Made by a program: the position numbers and the translations under genes
The notes under the pieces: generated by a model
Databases searched by the model: none
What the model was told of the DNA's origin: nothing
What the model saw: only the letters and a program-made list of their open reading frames with translations
Source: Bacteroidales bacterium
GTDB taxonomy: Bacteria; Bacteroidota; Bacteroidia; Bacteroidales; F082
Length of the DNA stretch: 64,000 nucleotides
NCBI GenBank assembly: GCA_024681295.1
Contig: JAILBC010000087.1
Coordinates: 27,628 to 91,627, forward strand
Direction: 5' to 3'
Shown: piece by piece, positions 50,395-58,768 of the stretch
Layout: the number at the start of each line of letters is the position of its first letter
How positions within the stretch are numbered: position 1 is the first letter of the stretch

Positions 50395-52500
50395 ATGGAA
50401 GTAAATCTTTTGCATACCAACATCAGCTATCTGAAGGGCGTGGGGCCGAAAAAGGCGGAGATCCTGGGCAAGGAACTCAAGGTCTTCACCTATATGGACA
50501 TGCTCAACCAGTTTCCCTTTAGGTATGTCGACAAGAGCCAGATCCACAAGGTGGCCCAGGTGAACGACGATTTGGTTTACTACCAGCTTATCGGCACCAT
50601 CAGCAACGTGCAACTCATCGGAGCGCCACGGGCTCAAAGAGCTACCGCCCGTTTCACCGACGAGACCGGTTCCATCGAAATCGTATTCTTCCGTGGACTG
50701 AAATGGATCAAGAACCGCTTTAAGCCCAATGTGAAATATGTTTTGTTTGGCAAAGCTTCTGAATTCAACCATAATTACAACTTCGTCCACCCCGAGATTG
50801 AGGAATACAACCCCAGCGACCCCCTCATCGGCGAGGGTTTGCAGGGCGTATACAACACCACCGAGAAGATGAAAGACCATGGTCTCGGCACCCGGCAGAT
50901 CGCCAAGATCCAACGCCAGATCCTCCAACAGGTGATGGACCTCATTCCCGAGACCTTACCCCTGAACATCCTGCAGCAGGAGCAGCTCATCCCTCGAAAA
51001 TACGCCTATTACCAGATTCACATCCCCTCGAACAATATTGAGATTCAGCAGGCTACACGAAGATTGAAGTACGAAGAGCATCTCTTCTTCCAACTCAAAC
51101 TGTTACGCGCTAAGAAACGCCGCGAGAGCCTTTACCGAGGCTATGTGTTCAGCCAGGTAGGCGACTATTTCAACACCTTCTATAAGGAGCATCTCCCCTT
51201 CCCCCTAACCAACGCCCAGAAACGTGTCATCCGCGAGATTCGTATCGACATGGGCAGCGGCCATCAGATGAACCGTCTGCTGCAAGGTGACGTGGGCAGC
51301 GGCAAGACCATTGTGGCCCTCATGGTAATGCTACTGGCCCTCGACAACGGTTATCAGGCCTGCATGATGGCTCCCACCGAAATATTGGCCACCCAGCATT
51401 ATGCTACGTTGAAGGAATTGCTTAAGGACATGCCCGTAAAGTTTGCTCTGCTCACCGGCTCCACCAAGACCAAGGAACGCCGCGAGATCCACGAGGGACT
51501 GGAGGACGGCTCTTTGCAGATCATCGTAGGCACCCACGCCCTCATTGAGGAAAAGGTGGCTTTCAAGAATCTTGGACTCGCCATCATCGATGAGCAGCAC
51601 CGCTTTGGCGTGGCGCAGCGTTCCCGTTTCTGGGAGAAGACCGAGCGTCCGCCCCACATGCTGGTGATGACTGCCACCCCCATCCCCCGCACCCTGGCCA
51701 TGACCCAATACGGCGACCTCGACGTGTCGAAGATCGATGAACTGCCCCCTGGCCGCAAGCCCGTGGAGACCTATCACGTCTACGACGACGACCGCTACCG
51801 CGTCATGATGTTCATGAAGCAGCAAATCGCAAAAGGACGGCAAATCTACGTGGTATATCCTCTCATCAAGGAATCGGAGAAGACCGATATGATCGCTTTG
51901 CAGGAAGGCTATGAAGCCCTTCTAAGGGATTTTCCTGAGCCAGAGTACAAAATCTCCGTATGCCATGGCCAGTTGAAACCCGAGGACAAGGACTTCGAGA
52001 TGCAGCGCTTCATCACGAAGAACACCCAGATCATGGTTGCCACCACCGTCATCGAGGTGGGCGTGAACATCCCCAACGCCACGGTGATGATCATCGAGAA
52101 TGCCAACAGGTTCGGTCTCTCACAATTGCACCAGTTGCGCGGCCGTGTGGGTCGTGGTGCCGATCAGTCGTATTGCGTTCTGGTCACCGATCACAAGCTC
52201 ACTGACGACGGCAAGACCCGCATGAAGACCATGTGTTCCACCAACGACGGCTTCCAGATTGCCGAGGTGGATTTGCAATTGCGCGGTCCCGGCGAGACTG
52301 GCGGATTAAAGCAGTCCGGCCAGATCGAGATGCTCATCGGCGATTTGCAGAAAGACGGGGCTTTGATTTCCCAGGTCCGTGAGGCTGCCATCCGTCTTTT
52401 GAACGACGACCCCAAGCTCATCAAGCCCGAGAACCGAATGCTCCGCGAGCATTACAAGGAGCTGTTTGCCCAGACGTTTGACTGGAGCCAGATTGGGTGA
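50395..52500 (+). CDS. recG: ATP-dependent DNA helicase RecG, 701 aa
   Basis: A wedge/OB domain (residues about 1-230) is followed by a superfamily 2 helicase core: Walker A LLQGDVGSGKTIVA, motif II as DEQH (AIIDEQHRFGVAQR), TATPIPRTL, and motif VI QLRGRVGRG. RecG remodels stalled forks and Holliday junctions. I use the ATG at 50395 (MEVNLLHTNISYLKGVGPKK) rather than the TTG 9 nt upstream. Convergent with rfaE2 across a short heptamer tract. Confidence 0.97.
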   Translation: MEVNLLHTNISYLKGVGPKKAEILGKELKVFTYMDMLNQFPFRYVDKSQIHKVAQVNDDLVYYQLIGTISNVQLIGAPRAQRATARFTDETGSIEIVFFRGLKWIKNRFKPNVKYVLFGKASEFNHNYNFVHPEIEEYNPSDPLIGEGLQGVYNTTEKMKDHGLGTRQIAKIQRQILQQVMDLIPETLPLNILQQEQLIPRKYAYYQIHIPSNNIEIQQATRRLKYEEHLFFQLKLLRAKKRRESLYRGYVFSQVGDYFNTFYKEHLPFPLTNAQKRVIREIRIDMGSGHQMNRLLQGDVGSGKTIVALMVMLLALDNGYQACMMAPTEILATQHYATLKELLKDMPVKFALLTGSTKTKERREIHEGLEDGSLQIIVGTHALIEEKVAFKNLGLAIIDEQHRFGVAQRSRFWEKTERPPHMLVMTATPIPRTLAMTQYGDLDVSKIDELPPGRKPVETYHVYDDDRYRVMMFMKQQIAKGRQIYVVYPLIKESEKTDMIALQEGYEALLRDFPEPEYKISVCHGQLKPEDKDFEMQRFITKNTQIMVATTVIEVGVNIPNATVMIIENANRFGLSQLHQLRGRVGRGADQSYCVLVTDHKLTDDGKTRMKTMCSTNDGFQIAEVDLQLRGPGETGGLKQSGQIEMLIGDLQKDGALISQVREAAIRLLNDDPKLIKPENRMLREHYKELFAQTFDWSQIG

Positions 52501-52510
52501 TGTTAGCGAT

Positions 52511-52533
52511 AAGAGGTTAGAGGTTAGAGGTAA
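52511..52533. repeat. GAGGTTA heptamer tract between recG and rfaE2
   Basis: Almost three units of GAGGTTA begin 12 nt after the recG stop. On the minus strand they encode the last residues (TSNL) and the TAA stop of rfaE2. It is a different heptamer from the GGAAAGT family. Confidence 0.7.
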
Positions 52534-53026
52534 TAATCTTTGTAGTGGAATAGCCTTCTACCAAAGGGATGGTAGCTACGGTGCCTCCGTAGGAAGTGAC
52601 GAAATCGGCGCCCACAATTTCTTCGGGCTTGTAGTCTGCCCCCTTCACCAAGACATCGGGATGGACGGCCTTGATCAACTCCAACGGGGTGTCCTCGTCA
52701 AACAACACCACGGCATCCACAAAACTCAACGAAGCCAACACCAAGGCTCGGGCTTCCTCGTTATTGATGGGTCGCCCCTTCCCTTTCAGCCTCCGTACCG
52801 AAGCATCGGTGTTCAAACCCACCACCAGCACGTCACCCATATCAGCCGCCTTCGCTAAATACTCCACGTGACCGCGGTGCAGGATGTCGAAACAGCCATT
52901 GGTGAAGACCACCTTTAACCCTTGGGAGTGGAAAGTGGAAAGTGGAGAGTTGAAAGTTTTCCACTTTCCACTTTCCGTTTTCCACTTTAAAATGATTTTA
53001 TTCTTGATCAGCTGGAGGGTTTCCAT
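52517..53026 (-). CDS. rfaE2: D-glycero-beta-D-manno-heptose 1-phosphate adenylyltransferase, 169 aa
   Basis: A nucleotidyltransferase with [19 protein letters not shown] (HxGH, about residues 36-54), [15 protein letters not shown] and [15 protein letters not shown]. It makes ADP-heptose for LPS core. Between [12 protein letters not shown] and VVFTNGC the usual linker is replaced by a heptamer repeat and its inverted copy (translated [12 protein letters not shown], then [11 protein letters not shown]). The C-terminal TSNL and stop are encoded by another heptamer tract. The catalytic core looks intact. The start overlaps the end of gtrA by 29 nt. Confidence 0.9.
   Translation of the reverse strand: METLQLIKNKIILKWKTESGKWKTFNSPLSTFHSQGLKVVFTNGCFDILHRGHVEYLAKAADMGDVLVVGLNTDASVRRLKGKGRPINNEEARALVLASLSFVDAVVLFDEDTPLELIKAVHPDVLVKGADYKPEEIVGADFVTSYGGTVATIPLVEGYSTTKIITSNL
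52925..52989. repeat. Inverted heptamer tract inside rfaE2
   Basis: Plus strand GAGTGGAAAGTGGAAAGTGG followed by AGAGTTGAAAG, then the inverted TTTTCCACTTTCCACTTTCC and GTTTTCCACTT. The two arms can pair in a long hairpin. The tract lies inside the rfaE2 reading frame near its start. Confidence 0.85.
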
Positions 53027-53531
53027 CGTTCTTGGCTTTTTTAAAGGAATAGAATTTATTGGTTAAGTAACTGAAGGTCACACAGATAATGGAAATGATG
53101 ATATACGAAACCGTCGGCCACCAGTGGAAGACCTCCACAAAGAGCTTCAGGCCAAGATAGTTGATCAGGATATTGCCTACGGTGACCAGCAAATAACGCA
53201 CAATCTGGGTCCTGCCCCTCAGGGTAGAGCCGCTGAAACTGATGTGACGCGCCATCCAAAAGCCCGTCAGGAAGGTGATGGGGAACTTGAACACGAAGGC
53301 GGCGATGTGGGGCGTGAAGGCCACAAAACCTAGGTCGAAAAACTTCTCATCGAACACGTAATGGTAAAACACATAGTAGAGCACCCATTCCAACGCCAGG
53401 TTCAAGCCGCCACAACAGCCGTAACGGAACAGGTCCAAAGGCATGATCTTCCTGAACGGCGGATAGAAGAAGTCGATGACGGTAATCAACAACTTCTCAA
53501 TGCGGTTTTCTATGTTTCGGATGAAGGACAT
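52998..53531 (-). CDS. GtrA-like membrane protein, 177 aa
   Basis: Four membrane helices in the GtrA pattern: [60 protein letters not shown] and [20 protein letters not shown], with the final NKFYSFKK that is typical of the family. GtrA-like proteins are thought to move or anchor polyprenyl-linked sugars for surface glycans. I start at the ATG at 53531 ([15 protein letters not shown]), 16 nt after a TATCTTTG promoter box, since the longer frame reads into a REP-like element. Confidence 0.88.
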   Translation of the reverse strand: MSFIRNIENRIEKLLITVIDFFYPPFRKIMPLDLFRYGCCGGLNLALEWVLYYVFYHYVFDEKFFDLGFVAFTPHIAAFVFKFPITFLTGFWMARHISFSGSTLRGRTQIVRYLLVTVGNILINYLGLKLFVEVFHWWPTVSYIIISIICVTFSYLTNKFYSFKKAKNDGNPPADQE

Positions 53532-53546
53532 GATTAAATGGATGGG

Positions 53547-53554
53547 CAAAGATA
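53547..53554 (-). promoter_or_regulatory. Promoter -7 element TATCTTTG of gtrA-rfaE2
   Basis: Minus-strand TATCTTTG 15 nt upstream of the gtrA ATG. No clear -33 TTTG. Confidence 0.55.
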
Positions 53555-53573
53555 AAAAATAAATCCATAATAT

Positions 53574-53650
53574 GGGCATCCGCCAAAGGCGGATGGTAGC
53601 TCTGTAGCCGGGAACCATTCTACAGAGCTAGCATCCCCTAGGGGATGCTC
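53574..53650. repeat. REP-like palindromic unit, locus B
   Basis: GCATCCGCCAAAGGCGGATG, GTAGCTCTGTAG, a 12-nt spacer, CTACAGAGCTAG and CATCCCCTAGGGGATG form one compound palindrome. It begins directly after the mevalonate kinase stop codon (minus strand). Confidence 0.85.
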
Positions 53651-54533
53651 AAATCCAGATTAGGTCATATCCTTCCATAAATTCTTTCGTTTTCTCTATA
53701 TCATCAGTGAAACCGAGAACATAGCCCCCACCCCCGCTACCGGAAATCTTGAAACCGAGGTTAAAATCGGGACGCTCCAGGAAGAGGTCGATGCTGTTGT
53801 CGGTAATCATCGGGCGGAGGAACTTCAGCTGGCCGTCAGTGAGTTGGCGGAGGGAAGTGAAAAATGCCGACTTCTCCCCTTTGGTCAAATGCTCGATGCA
53901 GGCGTTGACGCAGGGAACGTAATGGGTCTGGAACCCCACCAGATAGCTTGGATCTTCGCGTTTGGTCTTGAAATACTGCACTAACGGCTTGGTGTTGCTT
54001 TTTTTGCCGGTATCGGCAAGAAATACATGGATATCCGAGGGGATGAAGTCCTCAGGCAACAGGGTCACGCCCTCGGCGCTGATGCGGAAGGGCTTCCCGA
54101 GGTAGCATTGCAAGGGGTCGATGCCCGAGCTGCTGCCGTGGAAAAAGCTCTCCATCTTGCCGAAGAGGGTCTTTAACTGTAGGAGGTCATCGCTTTTGCG
54201 AAGGGCGAAACGGTCGTAAACAGCGGCCACCAGCACGCCGGAACTACCCAGGCCATAGCCCGAAGGCACGTCGGAATCGAGGTAAAGATTGTACTGAAGC
54301 TCGTGATTGAAAAGTGGCAGATTGATGGCAGTTTTGGCCTCGTCGAGAGTGGAGAGGTAGTCGGCAAAGCGTTGCAGGCTGCTATTGGACGCAGTGGCTT
54401 CGGGCGACAGGTGGGAGGCATTGCGCCATCGGGCCGAGAACTTCCGAAGGGGAATCATCAGGGCGGTAGCGTCGAATATCATGGAATACTCGCCGAAAAG
54501 GATGACTTTGCTATGGTAGGTCCTATCCGTCAT
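53649..54533 (-). CDS. Mevalonate kinase-like GHMP kinase, 294 aa
   Basis: GHMP kinase features: N-terminal SKVILFGEYSMIFDATALMI, the ATP loop PSGYGLGSSGVLVAA (about residues 89-103), HGSSSGIDPLQCYLG (about 132-146) and the C-terminal KISGSGGGGYVLGF. Together with its neighbours it fits the mevalonate kinase step (mevalonate to 5-phosphomevalonate) in the cytoplasm. The gene follows diphosphomevalonate decarboxylase by 4 nt. Confidence 0.85.
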   Translation of the reverse strand: MTDRTYHSKVILFGEYSMIFDATALMIPLRKFSARWRNASHLSPEATASNSSLQRFADYLSTLDEAKTAINLPLFNHELQYNLYLDSDVPSGYGLGSSGVLVAAVYDRFALRKSDDLLQLKTLFGKMESFFHGSSSGIDPLQCYLGKPFRISAEGVTLLPEDFIPSDIHVFLADTGKKSNTKPLVQYFKTKREDPSYLVGFQTHYVPCVNACIEHLTKGEKSAFFTSLRQLTDGQLKFLRPMITDNSIDLFLERPDFNLGFKISGSGGGGYVLGFTDDIEKTKEFMEGYDLIWI

Positions 54534-54537
54534 GGTG

Positions 54538-55578
54538 TCAGCATTTATGGGGTCCGTCGCCTACCCTGTCGGCAATCCATTTCCCATCGACGCAGTAACG
54601 TTCGAGTTCGTCCATGATGAAACGTTCCACCAACTCAGTGTCGCGGTCGGGATACAGGATGTGGACATTGGGACCAGCATCGAGGGTGAAACACACGGGG
54701 ATGTCGGTCTCTTGACGGAACTCATGGAGGGCGTTGATGATCCGCAAGGTGTTGGGTTTCATGAGGATGAATGAGGGATCGGAGCACATCATCAAGGCGT
54801 GGAGTTGCATGGCTTCGGCCTCGGTGATACGGCAGAACGTCTCCAAGTCACCGGCTTTCAGGACTTCCAGAAGGGTAGCCGTATGTTGTTTTGCTTGGTC
54901 GTAACGCACTTCGGCGTAGGGGTTGCCGTCCATCAAGGCGTGGCCGGCACGGCTGGAGACGGCCTTCTGGGCATCGCTCACGATGAGGATGCTGTCGTGG
55001 TAGGTCTTGAACACCGGATGGATCTGGTCTTCGAGCGACACGGCAAAGTCGTCGGAACTGCCGTCAAAGGCCTCCGTGGCACCCCATAGGGCCATCTTGG
55101 GGAACACCGAGCGGCAGGCGCTGCCAGAGGCGAGACGGGCCAGATTGGAGGCACGTTTCCTATCCAGTTCTATTCCTCCTTTGACTTCACGTTCGATGTC
55201 GAGCAGGCACATCACCAGGGCGCTCATCGAGGAGGCCGACGAGGCAATGCCCGACGAGTGCGGGAAGGTATTGTGCGAGTTGATGTGGAGGTCCATCTCT
55301 TCGAGGAAGGGGAAGGCGATGATATGGCGCTTCAAGAACTCCGCAATCTTGGTCTGGAACTCAGGGTTCTCCTTGCCGTCAAAACGGAAATGCAGCCCGA
55401 AGCGGTCCGACTCCTCGTAAAAAATGGAGGTCTCGGTACAGCACTTGCTCAGGGTGAAACTCACCGAGGAGTTCTGCGGGATCTGCGTCATGCCGGGACG
55501 TTTTCCCCAGTATTTCACAATGGCAATGTTGGAGGGGCTTTGCCATTTCACGCCGCCGTGGATGGTGTTTTCGTTCAT
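54538..55578 (-). CDS. mvaD: Diphosphomevalonate decarboxylase, 346 aa
   Basis: The protein starts WQSPSNIAIVKYWGKRPGMT, the MvaD hallmark (P-NIA--KYWGK), with PHSSGIASSASSMSAL as the phosphate loop (about residues 97-112), ARLASGSACRSVF and the DDFAV/DAGPN catalytic region. It converts diphosphomevalonate to isopentenyl diphosphate. I use the ATG at 55578 (MNENTIHGGVKW); the longer frame reads through the upstream gene. It overlaps that gene by 4 nt. Confidence 0.93.
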   Translation of the reverse strand: MNENTIHGGVKWQSPSNIAIVKYWGKRPGMTQIPQNSSVSFTLSKCCTETSIFYEESDRFGLHFRFDGKENPEFQTKIAEFLKRHIIAFPFLEEMDLHINSHNTFPHSSGIASSASSMSALVMCLLDIEREVKGGIELDRKRASNLARLASGSACRSVFPKMALWGATEAFDGSSDDFAVSLEDQIHPVFKTYHDSILIVSDAQKAVSSRAGHALMDGNPYAEVRYDQAKQHTATLLEVLKAGDLETFCRITEAEAMQLHALMMCSDPSFILMKPNTLRIINALHEFRQETDIPVCFTLDAGPNVHILYPDRDTELVERFIMDELERYCVDGKWIADRVGDGPHKC

Positions 55579-56483
55579 AAGATGAGGTCTTGGTATCTGA
55601 AAATGGTGTTCATGCCTTTGTCGTGGAAGTAGGCCTTCACCTGCTCGAAGGGCTGTTGGGTGATGGCCATCAGGAAATCGCCGCCCCAGGCGCCGAGCGA
55701 CTTGAGTTGTCCAGGAAAGTCGGGGTACTCCTTTTGCACCATGGTCTTGCCAGTACAGCGAGCGATGCACACTTCGTGAAGGAGCATGAGGCTCTCGAAC
55801 TCTTCGTATTTGGTGATATGGGGCAGGGTGGCGCTGATTTGCGACACGGTTTCCATATCGTCTTGATGCTCAGCGGGGTTGAACCGCTCGTTGAAGTCTT
55901 TCACCTCGGTCGATGAGGTCTGTTTGTGGCCTTGGTAGACGAAGAAGAGGTGGTCGGCGTAGGGTGGATTGAAGTTGGCTTTGGCGGTGCCGGGTTTATG
56001 GTCGATGATCTTATAGAGGATGGGGCCTTCGGCGCGGGCGCAGGCAATGTCGTAGCCCGAGCCGCCAAAAGTCAAGACCAACAGTTCGTAGGGGTTTACT
56101 CCAGCCCATTGTGCCAGGTTATTGATAAGGGTAGAACTGCTGCCAAGGCCCCAGGACGGGTCGAACTCGAGACGGGTTTCAAAGTGGAGGCCTTGTTGGA
56201 GGACTTGAGGGTTGAGTTCACGGACGGCTTGGAGGATTTGTACCAGTCTTTCCGCTTTGATGGGATTATCCGTCTCATCCACCTCCAAAGTGTCAGGAGT
56301 TATCCTTGCGGAAAACCATTTGCCATCAGGTTGATAGGAATCCCATTGCATCAAATCGTCAAGATAATTATAGACCGTCAGGGTTTGTCCCAATTTGGTC
56401 GGCAGGGCCAGAGCCACAGCACCGTGAAGAACGAGGTACTCACCCGTCAGCAATAGCTTCCCATTAGAGTGAAACGTTTCCAT
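55575..56483 (-). CDS. GYDIA-family GHMP kinase, 302 aa
   Basis: The frame METFHSNGKLLLTGEYLVLH begins like mevalonate-pathway kinases. DPSWGLGSSSTLINNLA is the ATP loop (about residues 108-124) and the motif GSGYDIACARA (about 141-151) defines the GYDIA family common in Bacteroidota mevalonate clusters. It probably performs the phosphomevalonate kinase step, which is otherwise absent here; this is inferred from cluster content. It overlaps HMG-CoA reductase by 1 nt and mvaD by 4 nt. Confidence 0.85.
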   Translation of the reverse strand: METFHSNGKLLLTGEYLVLHGAVALALPTKLGQTLTVYNYLDDLMQWDSYQPDGKWFSARITPDTLEVDETDNPIKAERLVQILQAVRELNPQVLQQGLHFETRLEFDPSWGLGSSSTLINNLAQWAGVNPYELLVLTFGGSGYDIACARAEGPILYKIIDHKPGTAKANFNPPYADHLFFVYQGHKQTSSTEVKDFNERFNPAEHQDDMETVSQISATLPHITKYEEFESLMLLHEVCIARCTGKTMVQKEYPDFPGQLKSLGAWGGDFLMAITQQPFEQVKAYFHDKGMNTIFRYQDLIL

Positions 56484-57811
56484 TATGATTGGCGTAATGT
56501 TTTCAAATACTGTTCCACGGCGGCGTAAGAGACGGTCTTGTCTTTGAAGTATTCCCTAGCCTGGCGCTGCTCTTCGTCGGTGGCCTTCAGCTGGTTGAGG
56601 ATGTTGTTGAGGTGCATCTTCATGTGGCCTTCCTGGATGCCTTTGGTGGTGAGGGAGCGCACGGCGGAGAAGTTGTTGGCGAGGCCCATGGTGGCGGCAA
56701 TCGTCATGAGCTCGGGGGCGGTGGGATTGCCGAGGAGCTCGAGCGACTTATGGGCGAGTGGGTGCAGGCTGGTAAGCCCACCCACGGTGCCCAGCGCCAT
56801 GGGCACCTCCAGCTCGAAATGGAAGATGCCATCGGTGATGGTTACGGTGGAGAGGCTCTCGTAATGGCCGCTGCGCGAGGCATAGGTGTGGCCCGCCGCC
56901 TCCACGGCACGGAAGTCGTTGCCCGTGGCGATGACCACAGCGTCGATGCCGTTGTAGATACCCTTGTTATGGGTGGTGGCACGGTCGGTGTCGATATGGG
57001 CAATGTCGACAGCTTTCTTGAACTTGACGGCATATTCAGCACCCGAGAGGTGCTCGTCGATACCATCGAGCTGCTCCACGGGACATTCCACCCACACCTT
57101 TACCCTACAGTCGGGGGTGTTGTTGGAGAGGATGGTCATGATGATCTCGCACTGCCGCAACGCCTCAGGGAGTTCTTTCTGCTCGGCGAAGAAGTCGTGG
57201 AGGCTATGGCCAAACTGCTCAAGCACAGTGTTGATGAAGTTGGCGCCCATGGAGTCGCAGGTGTTAAACTCCACCCGCAGCTGATAATAATCGGCAATCT
57301 TGCTGGTATAGTCGATCAGTTGGATGTCGAGGATGCCGCCGCCGCGTTTTTTCATGTTGGCGGTGATGGACTCTGTGTCATTTAAAAGGCGTTCCTTGAT
57401 GGCAGGAAATAGCTTCTCTAGTTGTTCTAGATTGCCTTTCCATCCGAAGTGCACCTGCCCTACCTTGCGCACGTCGGGCACCTCGGCATGGAACCCGCCG
57501 CGGTCGCCCCAGAACTTGGCGGCGGCAGAGGCGGCAGCCACCACAGAACTTTCCTCAATAACCATGGGGACGATGTAGTTCTTCCCGTTGATCATCACGT
57601 TGGGCGAGATGCCGTAGGGCATGATATAGTTGGTGATGGTGTTCTCGCTAAACTCATCGAAAAGTTTCTGCTGGCCTTTGTCACTGTGCCAGTAGCTCTT
57701 CAGCAGGCTGATCACCTCACCGGGATTCTCAAAATAACTGGCAATCGTCTTGAGCTTCTCTTCTTTGAGGAGCTTGGAAAAGCCTTTTTTTATTCGTTCG
57801 CGGGAACCCAT
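56483..57811 (-). CDS. HMG-CoA reductase, class II type, 442 aa
   Basis: Features of class II (bacterial) HMG-CoA reductase: EESSVVAAASAAAKFW (about residues 84-99, catalytic Glu), DSMGANFINTVLEQFG (about 186-201), ATGNDFRAVEAAGHTYASRS (catalytic Asp region) and a C-terminal LANNFSAVRSLTTKGIQEGH followed by MKMH with the catalytic His. It makes or uses mevalonate; with the other genes it feeds isoprenoid synthesis. The start ATG (MGSRERIKKGF) follows a heptamer tract. No HMG-CoA synthase gene is in the window. Confidence 0.95.
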   Translation of the reverse strand: MGSRERIKKGFSKLLKEEKLKTIASYFENPGEVISLLKSYWHSDKGQQKLFDEFSENTITNYIMPYGISPNVMINGKNYIVPMVIEESSVVAAASAAAKFWGDRGGFHAEVPDVRKVGQVHFGWKGNLEQLEKLFPAIKERLLNDTESITANMKKRGGGILDIQLIDYTSKIADYYQLRVEFNTCDSMGANFINTVLEQFGHSLHDFFAEQKELPEALRQCEIIMTILSNNTPDCRVKVWVECPVEQLDGIDEHLSGAEYAVKFKKAVDIAHIDTDRATTHNKGIYNGIDAVVIATGNDFRAVEAAGHTYASRSGHYESLSTVTITDGIFHFELEVPMALGTVGGLTSLHPLAHKSLELLGNPTAPELMTIAATMGLANNFSAVRSLTTKGIQEGHMKMHLNNILNQLKATDEEQRQAREYFKDKTVSYAAVEQYLKTLRQS

Positions 57812-57814
57812 TTT

Positions 57815-57848
57815 AAGTGGAAAGTTGAGAGTGGAAAGTGGAAAGTTT
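57815..57848. repeat. Heptamer repeat tract before HMG-CoA reductase
   Basis: On the plus strand AAGTGGAAAGTTGAGAGTGG then AAAGTGGAAAGTTT. On the coding (minus) strand it starts right after the DUF2807 stop as ACTTTCC units and ends 4 nt before the reductase ATG. Confidence 0.8.
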
Positions 57849-58674
57849 ATAAGGGTCGAATGACGGAGGTATCGTCGCAGGTGACGTTTAACGAGGGGTT
57901 GCCTTTGTAATAGAGTTCCGAGGCGTCCTTGACGGTGCCTTCGAGAGTGGTAGTGACAAAAACGGAGGCTTCTGAAGCGTCCTTCACGGTGATGTTCATC
58001 GTGCCGACTTCGGTCTCCAGCATATTGAGCGAACTGGCGTCGCTGACTTCCACTTCGGCATGAGGGGCGTGACCGCTATAGGTGGTCAGATGCGAGGCAT
58101 CTTCAACAACGATATCCAAATGGTCAATCACCGATAGGTTACCCTTGAAGGTTGAAGCATCGGACAGCTCCACCGAGCAGGTCTCCCCTTCGAAATCAAA
58201 GCCGACCATCGTGGCGGCATCTGACAACTCCAGATCGGCCTTTCCTGTGAAACGACCGCCTTTGCATGTGGCTGCGTCGCTGAGCTTAACGGTCAGGTTC
58301 GTCTCGGGAAAAATGCCATCCAAAATGACTTTTGTGGCATCGGAAAAATGAAGTTTCTCCACCGAAGCGGTGTGTACCGTGGCGTTCATCACCGTGTTGG
58401 AGGGAAGATACAAATACCTGTAGAAACCGATGCTAAGCTCTTGTGTTTCCATCACGACCTTGAGATAATCTTCCAAAAAAGCAGAATACTCCAGTTCCAC
58501 ATAGGTCCGCCCATCCTGCACCACAGTGACGTTCCAGGCATCTTTCACCGTGATGGCTGCGATGGTGGCGTCTTCAAAAACGGTTTTTTTGACCAGCGTC
58601 ATGTCGAGTTCTTTCTCCCGGCAGCCGGTAAAAGCCAATAGGCTCAACAACAAGATAATTAGGTTTCGTTTCAT
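57847..58674 (-). CDS. DUF2807 (head-GIN type) lipoprotein, 275 aa
   Basis: Signal peptide with lipobox AFTGC (Cys at about residue 18), then a right-handed beta-helix-like region of repeated short strands (VKLSDAATCKGGRFTGKADL, VELSDASTF, VEVSDASSL, VKDASEASVF), typical of Bacteroidota DUF2807 proteins that are predicted to be surface or periplasmic and bind carbohydrates or act as structural proteins. Function unknown. REP-like locus C lies upstream. Confidence 0.88.
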   Translation of the reverse strand: MKRNLIILLLSLLAFTGCREKELDMTLVKKTVFEDATIAAITVKDAWNVTVVQDGRTYVELEYSAFLEDYLKVVMETQELSIGFYRYLYLPSNTVMNATVHTASVEKLHFSDATKVILDGIFPETNLTVKLSDAATCKGGRFTGKADLELSDAATMVGFDFEGETCSVELSDASTFKGNLSVIDHLDIVVEDASHLTTYSGHAPHAEVEVSDASSLNMLETEVGTMNITVKDASEASVFVTTTLEGTVKDASELYYKGNPSLNVTCDDTSVIRPL

Positions 58675-58692
58675 TTTTTCTTTGTTTGATAC

Positions 58693-58768
58693 GGGGCATC
58701 CGCCAAAGGCGGATGCTAGCTCTGTAGGATGTCACGGCTACAGAGCTTGCATCCCTGCGGGATGCCCC
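58693..58768. repeat. REP-like palindromic unit, locus C
   Basis: GGGGCATCCGCCAAAGGCGG, ATGCTAGCTCTGTAG, a spacer, CTACAGAGCTTG and CATCCCTGCGGGATGCCCC. Overall palindromic, with the same modules as loci A and B. On the minus strand it encodes the last eight residues and the stop of rlmH. Confidence 0.85.
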
